Under the pieces are notes generated by a model, which worked only from the letters and a program-made list of their open reading frames with translations, ran no database searches and was not told the DNA's origin. Source: MGOM01 sp035693825 (lineage in GTDB: Bacteria > Chloroflexota > Anaerolineae > Anaerolineales > E44-bin32). From it: 5,138 nucleotides of DNA. How positions within the stretch are numbered: position 1 is the first letter of the stretch; every line of letters begins with the position of its first letter. This document shows positions 1-5,138 of the stretch, one piece after another. The stretch spans positions 1 through 5,138 of the forward strand of contig DASSGB010000010.1 of assembly GCA_035693825.1 (NCBI GenBank), in the 5' to 3' direction. Position numbers and translations under genes: made by a program.

Positions 1-185
1 ATCGCCAGACTCTCGAGGCCGGGATGCCGTCGGGAAATCTCCTCCTTTAGGTCCTGAAGCAACTTCACGCGCCGGGCGCCGAGGGCGACTCGACAACTCC
101 GCCGGGCGAAAGCCAGAGCTGCTTCTCGGCCGATGCCGGAAGACCCGCCCGTGATGAACACAACCTGCCCGGCCAGGTCGGTCAT
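1..185 (-). CDS. Short-chain dehydrogenase/reductase (SDR), N-terminal part
   Basis: Only the first 61 codons are in the window; the gene continues past base 1. It encodes the opening of a classical SDR Rossmann fold, an NAD(P)-dependent oxidoreductase of the cytoplasm whose substrate cannot be told from this part. After MTDLAGQ comes the first strand, VVFIT, and the cofactor glycine motif TGGSSGIG (residues 12-19). A helix (REAALAFARR) and the second strand, VALGARR, follow. Basic residues R38/R39 at the end of that second strand suggest NADP(H) rather than NAD(H), by analogy with known SDRs. The catalytic Ser-Tyr-Lys residues lie in the missing part. The ATG at 185 places the glycine motif at the usual distance from the N-terminus, and the lipoprotein's TAG (236-234) is in the same frame with no other start codon between. 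No clear ribosome-binding site is visible. The gene lies 48 bases after the lipoprotein gene and is likely co-transcribed. Confidence 0.9.
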   Translation of the reverse strand, partial: MTDLAGQVVFITGGSSGIGREAALAFARRSCRVALGARRVKLLQDLKEEISRRHPGLESLA

Positions 186-226
186 CCGAGGCCGAAGATG
201 GCTGCCGGTCCGATGGTCCGGGGCAT
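182..226 (-). other. Possible 14-codon leader ORF ahead of the SDR gene
   Basis: In the 48-base gap between the lipoprotein stop and the SDR start, an ATG at 226-224 opens a 14-codon frame reading MPRTIGPAAIFGLG. Its TGA (184-182) overlaps the SDR ATG (185-183) as ATGA. The ATG is seven bases after the lipoprotein TAG, and an AGG lies just two bases before it, too close for a good ribosome-binding site; an in-frame GTG directly precedes the ATG. It could keep ribosomes moving into the SDR gene, which lacks its own visible site. A chance open frame of this length is quite likely, so the call is weak. The gap otherwise shows no promoter-like or terminator-like sequence. Confidence 0.2.
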
Positions 227-233
227 CACCTGG

Positions 234-1223
234 CTAGATCCCGGCCCGCAGCAGGACGAACGCCGCCAGATAGGGCTGACCCTCGACGTATTCGACGCCG
301 ACGAGCCAGGTCGTCCATGAGTATTCGCCGCCTCCGGACTCCGCCGGCCGATAGAAGGAGTAGTAATGGAGGTTGGTGAATTCGCTCGGCCAGCGCACCT
401 CGCGCAGCGTAGGGCCGGCGCCGATCGAATCGCAAGTCAGCACAGAAGCCGGAGTCAACGTCCCGCGGAGAAGCGGCATGATGACCTGCCCAAACGATCC
501 GCGGATGGTCGCACCGCTGGCGTTGACCCCCCAGGTTCGCTCCTGACTCTCGCCAAAGAGGTCCGGGATTTCGGTGCGGGAGACGAGGACATCGTAGCTC
601 CGCCAGTCGTATCGAATGCGCAGGTGGCGGCGTGGGCTCACCAGCGAGCCCAACAACTCACCGTCCTCCCGATCGACGGCCCTGGCCGCGGCATCGAGCA
701 GCTGGAGGACGCGCGGATCGGCACAGAACGACTCCGAGGGCACGTCCTCGACGAGATTGAGAGCGTTCACCCAGCCCGTTCCGCCTTCGGGGCGAACGAC
801 TTCGACCCACAGCGAGCTTCCCAGAGATGTCTGCTGGCCGGTCAGGAGAAGTCCGCGACGATCATAGGCGATGGTCCCTGCCGCCGAGCCTTCGACGCCG
901 GCCACCTGGCGGACGGAAAGGCGTTCGCCTTCGGGAACATCGAACACCGCATGCAGCGAGGCCGCGGCCAGCAGACCGGTAAACGGCGGAGGCGGGATTC
1001 GGGTAACGAGCGCGGCTGCGGTCAACGTGGAGGGCAGGACCGCACCCGGATAGGGTATGGCGGAACGAGTGCAGGAGGCGGCGATCCATCCAGCGAGAAG
1101 GATGGTCAGGAGGCGCGCCCCGCGGTGGATCCAATTCCCTGCGGAGAAGGTCGGTCGGAGGTCGGTCCCACGGTGATAGCGCGTAACCGCGCGCGAGACG
1201 GTAAGTCGGAATGGCGACGGCAT
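234..1223 (-). CDS. Putative lipoprotein with a bacterial SH3-like domain
   Basis: The function is unknown. The 329-residue product has an Arg-rich N-terminus (1-37), a short hydrophobic stretch (38-48) and a plausible lipobox AASC with C51 as the lipidated cysteine, so it is probably exported and membrane-anchored. Residues about 100-158 resemble a bacterial SH3 (SH3b) domain: an LSVR opening (102-105), alternating hydrophobic strands, W139 with VEVV, and the closing GWVNALNL (150-157). Such domains often bind cell-wall or other extracellular ligands. The C-terminal part (about 165-329) has no family I can name; it is rich in Tyr and Trp near its end (YSWTTWLVGVEYV, 301-313). C167 and C264 could form a disulfide outside the cell. 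The ATG at 1223 is the only usable start, because lon's TAG lies in the same frame 15 bases upstream and no in-frame GTG or TTG precedes the signal segment. No Shine-Dalgarno sequence is visible, so translation may depend on ribosomes finishing lon. The n-region is unusually long for a signal peptide. Confidence 0.85.
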   Translation of the reverse strand: MPSPFRLTVSRAVTRYHRGTDLRPTFSAGNWIHRGARLLTILLAGWIAASCTRSAIPYPGAVLPSTLTAAALVTRIPPPPFTGLLAAASLHAVFDVPEGERLSVRQVAGVEGSAAGTIAYDRRGLLLTGQQTSLGSSLWVEVVRPEGGTGWVNALNLVEDVPSESFCADPRVLQLLDAAARAVDREDGELLGSLVSPRRHLRIRYDWRSYDVLVSRTEIPDLFGESQERTWGVNASGATIRGSFGQVIMPLLRGTLTPASVLTCDSIGAGPTLREVRWPSEFTNLHYYSFYRPAESGGGEYSWTTWLVGVEYVEGQPYLAAFVLLRAGI

Positions 1224-1238
1224 GCGGGAGTGGGCCCG

Positions 1239-3746
1239 CTAGGCGGGCGGAGGCGCGCTCTCGGGCTTCGAGGCCGGCGTCTTGGCCGGGGGTTTGCCCA
1301 AAGGAGGCACCGGAAGACCCTTGCGCGGCTTAGGCGCCAGCGCCAGGTCCAGCACGCCGTCCATGTGCCGCACGAAGCGGATGTGAAGTTCGCGCCGGGC
1401 GCGCCGGGGCACGTCGACCAGGTCCTTGCGATTCTGCGCTGGGATGATGACGGTTTTCAAGTGGAGCCGGTGGGCGGCCAGAACCTTCTCGCGCACGCCT
1501 CCAATGGGCAGAACGCGGCCTCGCAGGGTGATCTCGCCGCTCATGCCCACCTCGCGACGAACGGGGCGACGGGTCAGAGCTGAAGCCAGCGCGGTGGCCA
1601 TGGTGATGCCGGCGCTCGGACCGTCCTTCGGAATCGCGCCCTCGGGCACGTGAATATGGATGTCGGTTTTCTCGAAGATCTCCGGATCCACGCCAAGGTC
1701 GCGGGCGCGCGACTTGATATACGAGAGCGCGGCCTGCGCCGATTCCTGCATCACTTCGCCCACCTGGCCGGTGATCTGCAGGTTCCCCTTGCCGTCCATC
1801 AGCAGGACCTCGACCGGCATCGTTTCGCCGCCGTTCTCGGTCCAGGCCAGGCCGGTGGCCGCCCCCACCTGATCGCGCCGCTCGGCCACACGCGGATTGA
1901 CGTCCGGCGGACCCAGAAGCCGCGACAACATGCCCGTGGTGACGGTCGGCGAGATCCTCTTGCCTTCGGCCTTGCGCCGCGCCAGTTTGCGGCAGATCGT
2001 GCCGATCTCCCGCTCCAAATTGCGGACGCCGGCTTCCCAGGTGTACTCGCGAATGACCTCCTGGAGCACCTTCTCATCGAAGACCAGACCGTCGGCGGCC
2101 AACCCGTTCTGCTCGAGCTGCCTGGGGATCAGGAATCTCTGAGCGATGATGAGCTTCTCTTCTTCGATGTAGCCCGGGAAGTCGATCACTTCCAGTCGGT
2201 CGAGGAGCGCCGGCGGAATGGTGGCCAGCGTGTTGGCTGTTGTGATGAACAACACGCGTGAGAGATCGTAGGGTATCTCCAGGTAGTGGTCGGAGAAGGC
2301 GTTGTTCTGCTCGGGGTCGAGGACTTCCAATAGGGCGGCCGCCGGGTCGCCGCGGAAGTCGGCGCCGAGCTTGTCAATCTCATCCAACATGATCAGCGGG
2401 TTGGCGGTCGCTGCTCTTCGCATGGCCTGCAGAATTCGGCCGGGAAGCGCGCCGATGTAGGTGCGCCGGTGGCCGCGGATCTCCGCTTCGTCGCGAATGC
2501 CGCCCAGCGACATGCGCACGAAGGTCCGCCCCAGAGCTTCGGCGATCGACTTTCCCAGCGAGGTCTTGCCCGTGCCGGGCGGGCCGACGAAGCACAGAAT
2601 CGGCTGGCGCTGCTTGTCGGCGGCCAGACTGCGCACCGCGATGTATTCGAGAATGCGTTCCTTGGCCTTCTTCAGGCCGTAGTGTCCCTTCTGAAGCACC
2701 TGGGCCGCATGCCGCACATCCAGGTTGTCGGTTGTGGTCGAGGTCCAGGGAAGCTCGAGAAGCCAGTCGAGATAGGTGCGAATGATTCCGACTTCGGGCG
2801 ACATGGGCGGCATCTGACCGAGGCGCTGAACTTCCTTGATGGCGCGGACCTGGACTTCTTCGGGAAGGGACAGGTGGGCGATGCGTTCCTTGAGCTCGGT
2901 GAGCTCCTGCCCCCACATGTCGGTCTCGCCGAGCTCGGTCTGGATGGCCTTCATCTGCTCACGCAGGTACATTTCCCGTTGCGAACGGTCGACCTCATTC
3001 TGCACCTGGGAATGAATCTGGTCTTCGAGTTCGAGCACGTCGAGCTCGCGGCCGAGCAACATGCTGACCCGCTGCAGCCGGGCAACCGGGTCGAAGGTCT
3101 CCAGGATACTCTGGCGTTCGTGGACGGTGAGATTGAGGCTGGAGGCGACCAGGTCCGCCAGCCAGGCAGGATCCTCGATGTTGACGGCGTAGACGTAGGC
3201 CTCTTCGGGAAGCGACCGGTTGAGCTGGACACATTTCTCGAACAAGGTGAGAACCGCCCGCATCAGGGCGACGGTTTCCTTGGTCTTTTCCGCCTGCTCC
3301 TGAATCGGGCGGGCCCGGGCGCGCAGGTAAGGCGGACCCGGAATGAACTCGAGGACATGCACGCGGCGTCGCCCCTGCGTCAGCACCGAGGTCGCGCCAT
3401 CGGGCATATGCATCAGACGGCCGACGGCGATCTCGGTCCCCACGTAATACAGGTCGTCCGGCGACGGATCCTCGATCTCGGCGTCCAGCTGCGCGACGGC
3501 GATCATCGTCGCTCCGGTGCGCGTCGCCTCTTCGATGGCCCTCAGGGTCGCCTCGTGTCCGACGAAGAGCGGCGTGACCATGTTTGGATAGAGGACCACA
3601 TCCCGCAGCGGAAGGACGGCGCACTCCATCGTGCCGCGTTCGTCGAGCGGCGCATCCTCGATGTCGTACAGTTCGTCCGCACGGCGGTTCATCGGGTCGG
3701 CCATTTCGGACGGCAGGTGTGGCCAGCGGCCGAGCAAAGCGCTCAT
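1239..3746 (-). CDS. lon: ATP-dependent Lon protease (endopeptidase La, LonA type)
   Basis: This is a cytoplasmic AAA+ serine protease that unfolds and degrades damaged and short-lived regulatory proteins. The 835-residue product has the full LonA order. The N-terminal substrate-binding domain spans about 42-235 (VLPLRDVVLYPNMVTPLFVG at 44-63), and a helical, probably coiled-coil linker covers about 235-300. The AAA+ module has Walker A GPPGTGKT at 388-395, Walker B LIMLDEID at 451-458, sensor-1 N505, a probable arginine finger R517 and sensor-2 R575. The protease domain has catalytic S711 in KDGPSAG and its partner K754, 43 residues on as in E. coli (S679/K722). The start at 3746 is preferred because it forms an ATGA junction with the folC stop and has GAGG seven bases upstream. 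Met15 (3704) and Met19 (3692) are weaker alternatives without a visible ribosome-binding site. There is an approximately 40-residue N-terminal extension relative to E. coli Lon and a Pro/Lys/Ala-rich tail (about 804-835). The frame ends in TAG. All catalytic residues are intact. Confidence 0.97.
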   Translation of the reverse strand: MSALLGRWPHLPSEMADPMNRRADELYDIEDAPLDERGTMECAVLPLRDVVLYPNMVTPLFVGHEATLRAIEEATRTGATMIAVAQLDAEIEDPSPDDLYYVGTEIAVGRLMHMPDGATSVLTQGRRRVHVLEFIPGPPYLRARARPIQEQAEKTKETVALMRAVLTLFEKCVQLNRSLPEEAYVYAVNIEDPAWLADLVASSLNLTVHERQSILETFDPVARLQRVSMLLGRELDVLELEDQIHSQVQNEVDRSQREMYLREQMKAIQTELGETDMWGQELTELKERIAHLSLPEEVQVRAIKEVQRLGQMPPMSPEVGIIRTYLDWLLELPWTSTTTDNLDVRHAAQVLQKGHYGLKKAKERILEYIAVRSLAADKQRQPILCFVGPPGTGKTSLGKSIAEALGRTFVRMSLGGIRDEAEIRGHRRTYIGALPGRILQAMRRAATANPLIMLDEIDKLGADFRGDPAAALLEVLDPEQNNAFSDHYLEIPYDLSRVLFITTANTLATIPPALLDRLEVIDFPGYIEEEKLIIAQRFLIPRQLEQNGLAADGLVFDEKVLQEVIREYTWEAGVRNLEREIGTICRKLARRKAEGKRISPTVTTGMLSRLLGPPDVNPRVAERRDQVGAATGLAWTENGGETMPVEVLLMDGKGNLQITGQVGEVMQESAQAALSYIKSRARDLGVDPEIFEKTDIHIHVPEGAIPKDGPSAGITMATALASALTRRPVRREVGMSGEITLRGRVLPIGGVREKVLAAHRLHLKTVIIPAQNRKDLVDVPRRARRELHIRFVRHMDGVLDLALAPKPRKGLPVPPLGKPPAKTPASKPESAPPPA

Positions 3747-5137
3747 GGGCGCGCCTCGGTCTGGAGCAACCCACTCTGGACTCTCGGCCATGCCGCCAGC
3801 ACCTCGCCGGCGACGAACAGGCTGCCCGCGCTGACGATCACTTCCCCGGGGCGAGCGCGCTCGATGGCGTAGCGCAGCGCCTCTTCCACCGGTGACCGGA
3901 CCTCGACGCGGACGCCGTGGCCGCGGGCCAGCGCCGAGAGCCCTTCGGGATCTGCCGCGCGCGGATGCACTGCCTGGGTGACGATCAGGCGCGAAACGCG
4001 CGGCAGAAGTTCCTCCATCATGCCGGCAATGTCCTTGTCGGATGAGGCGCCGAAGACGAGCGTCACCGGCTGACCCGGGAAGTAGTCGTCGAGGGCGATC
4101 CGCAGCTTGAGGGCCGAGTCGCGGTTGTGGGCCGAGTCCACCACCACCGCCGGAGACCGCGACAGGACCTGGAAACGCCCCCGCCACTCGACGTTCCGAA
4201 ATCCCGATTGGATGGCGGTTTCGGACACGGCCATCCCCTGATCGCGCAACAAGCGCAGGCCGGCATAGGCCACGGCGGCGTTCACCACCTGATGGTACCC
4301 GAGCAGAGGGATCTCGTAGCGCGGCGGGACCCACTCCTCCCCGCCGGCGCTCTCGACGAAGGCATCCATCAACGGTTGTTCGGCCGTCGACCAGATGTAC
4401 AGACTCTGTCCCTCGAGGTCGTGTCCCCCCGGGGCGTACAGCCAATCCTTGCCTATCTTGATGAGGCGAGCCTTCTGCCTTTCGGCTGTCTCCTCGACGA
4501 CGAGCTCGGCCTCTCGCTGCTGCGGGGCTAGGATCACCGGCACTCCCGGCTTGATGATGCCCGCCTTCTCGGAGGCGATTTCGGAAAGGGTGTCGCCCAG
4601 CAGATGCATGTGATCGTAAGACAGCGAGGTGATGATCGAGAGTCGCGGCAGGAGGACGTTAGTGGCGTCCAGGCGACCGCCCAGGCCGACCTCGACGACG
4701 GCGGCATCCACTTTCTGCTGCGCGAAGTACATGAACGCCAGCGCCGTCGTGAGCTCGAAGGTGGTCAGCCCCGGCACGGCCTCGACGTGCGGCCGCATCT
4801 CGCCCACGAGACGACCGACCTGGTCTTCGGGTATCTCTTCATTCCCAATTCGAATCCGCTCGGTAAAGCGTTGAAGGTGGGGCGAAGTGTACAGGCCGGT
4901 GCGGTATCCTGCGGCGCTCAGCGCTGAGGCCGTCAGGGCCGAGACCGAACCTTTGCCCTTCGTCCCGGCCACGTGAGCGCTGGCGAATTGCTCGTGAGGA
5001 TCGCCCAGGCGCGCCAACAACGTGCGGACACGCGCCAGGTCGAAGACTTCGGCCGAATAACGGTAGCTGCGCTCGAGACTGTAGTCGACAAAACTGTATA
5101 GGTAATCGAGCGCTTCGGGGTACGTCAGGGACGTCAT
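3743..5137 (-). CDS. folC: Bifunctional folylpolyglutamate synthase / dihydrofolate synthase
   Basis: This cytoplasmic Mur-ligase-family enzyme adds glutamate, with ATP, to dihydropteroate and/or to reduced folates, giving dihydrofolate and polyglutamylated folates that are retained in the cell. The 464-residue protein has every landmark of the family. The P-loop AGTKGKGS is at residues 57-64, TSPHL at 84-88 and TFE at 126-128. EVGLGGRLDATN at 149-160 and DH at 175-176 follow. The SEKAGIIKPG stretch contains K191, which matches the lysine that is carbamylated in homologues. The C-terminal ligase domain shows WRGRF (318-322), DSAHN (334-338) and SSDKD (365-369). It is slightly longer than the usual 420-440 residues, mostly through residues about 230-272 between the two domains. 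The start fits the family (a YPEALDYLYS-type N-terminus), but only one base lies upstream, so its ribosome-binding site cannot be seen. The stop overlaps the lon start. Sequence alone does not show whether both activities are present. Confidence 0.95.
   Translation of the reverse strand: MTSLTYPEALDYLYSFVDYSLERSYRYSAEVFDLARVRTLLARLGDPHEQFASAHVAGTKGKGSVSALTASALSAAGYRTGLYTSPHLQRFTERIRIGNEEIPEDQVGRLVGEMRPHVEAVPGLTTFELTTALAFMYFAQQKVDAAVVEVGLGGRLDATNVLLPRLSIITSLSYDHMHLLGDTLSEIASEKAGIIKPGVPVILAPQQREAELVVEETAERQKARLIKIGKDWLYAPGGHDLEGQSLYIWSTAEQPLMDAFVESAGGEEWVPPRYEIPLLGYHQVVNAAVAYAGLRLLRDQGMAVSETAIQSGFRNVEWRGRFQVLSRSPAVVVDSAHNRDSALKLRIALDDYFPGQPVTLVFGASSDKDIAGMMEELLPRVSRLIVTQAVHPRAADPEGLSALARGHGVRVEVRSPVEEALRYAIERARPGEVIVSAGSLFVAGEVLAAWPRVQSGLLQTEARP
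3754..3757 (-). promoter_or_regulatory. Ribosome-binding site of lon
   Basis: Read on the minus strand, GAGG is followed by seven bases and then the ATG at 3746-3744. It lies inside the last codons of folC. This good spacing, together with the ATGA stop/start overlap, decides the start of lon at 3746 over the two downstream in-frame Met codons. The overlap suggests translational coupling of lon to folC; that coupling is inference. Confidence 0.6.
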
Positions 5138-5138
5138 A

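Noticed and set aside
207..220. A short direct repeat, GGTCCGAT followed by GGTCCG.
   Set aside because: It is too short and too GC-rich to differ from chance, and it has no operator-like symmetry.
862..1134. An alternative minus-strand frame overlapping the lipoprotein N-terminus.
   Set aside because: It is Arg/Pro-rich, lacks a signal or domain, and overlaps the more convincing lipobox-containing frame.
366..1583. A 405-codon open frame on the plus strand.
   Set aside because: It is antisense to the lipoprotein gene and the lon 3' end. Its composition is Arg/Gly/Gln-rich with no domain, whereas the minus strand has coherent signal and SH3-like features.
1650..2261. A 203-codon plus-strand open frame, plus several shorter ones around 4127-4927.
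   Set aside because: These lie opposite the conserved catalytic parts of lon and folC and show no protein-like motifs or start context.
2469..3872. A 467-codon open frame on the plus strand.
   Set aside because: It is wholly antisense to lon and the end of folC and encodes no recognisable motif. Long antisense frames are common opposite GC-rich genes.
3747..3900. A possible heat-shock element (CIRCE-type inverted repeat) or sigma-70 promoter ahead of lon.
   Set aside because: No TTAGCACTC/GAGTGCTAA-type repeat and no -35/-10 pair were seen; the region is folC coding sequence.
3747..4445. The lon frame stays open 233 codons upstream of the chosen start, giving a 1068-residue frame.
   Set aside because: This stretch lies inside folC, which is clearly coding in another frame on the same strand. 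The translated extension is Arg/Gly/Pro-rich with no family likeness, and Lon homology begins only after 3746.
1..5138. A previously undescribed defence, mobile or biosynthetic system.
   Set aside because: Two genes are standard housekeeping genes and the third is a common enzyme family. No repeats, integrase, transposase, toxin-antitoxin pair or CRISPR array were found. Only the lipoprotein is uncharacterised.

Overview
This window holds part of a high-GC bacterial chromosome with ordinary, tightly packed housekeeping genes. All four recognisable genes lie on the minus strand, so transcription runs from base 5138 down to base 1. In that order they are folC (folylpolyglutamate/dihydrofolate synthase), lon (ATP-dependent LonA protease), a putative lipoprotein with a bacterial SH3-like segment, and the first 61 codons of a short-chain dehydrogenase/reductase (SDR) that leaves the window at base 1. 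The many long plus-strand open frames are antisense shadows of these genes, as expected in DNA with G/C-rich third codon positions.

The likely source is a Chloroflexota bacterium, probably Anaerolineae-like. This is inferred from remembered sequence style: the FolC N-terminus, the Lon linker before the AAA+ domain, and the end of the lipoprotein all resemble homologues I recall from that phylum. No search was run, so the assignment is moderate at best. If it is right, the cell probably lacks an outer membrane, and the lipoprotein would sit on the outer face of the cytoplasmic membrane.

Layout: folC (5137-3743) overlaps lon (3746-1239) by an ATGA junction, and a GAGG ribosome-binding site lies inside the folC end. 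Fifteen bases separate lon from the lipoprotein gene (1223-234), and 48 bases separate that gene from the SDR start (185). Neither gap shows a promoter or an intrinsic terminator, so the four genes probably form one transcription unit. The last gap contains a possible 14-codon open frame whose stop overlaps the SDR start.

Functionally the genes do not form one obvious pathway. FolC makes and retains folates, Lon degrades damaged and regulatory proteins, the lipoprotein is an uncharacterised envelope protein, and the SDR is a redox enzyme of unknown substrate. I found no mobile element, CRISPR array, RNA gene or convincing new multi-gene system. The least understood element is the lipoprotein, and the remaining observations are modest.
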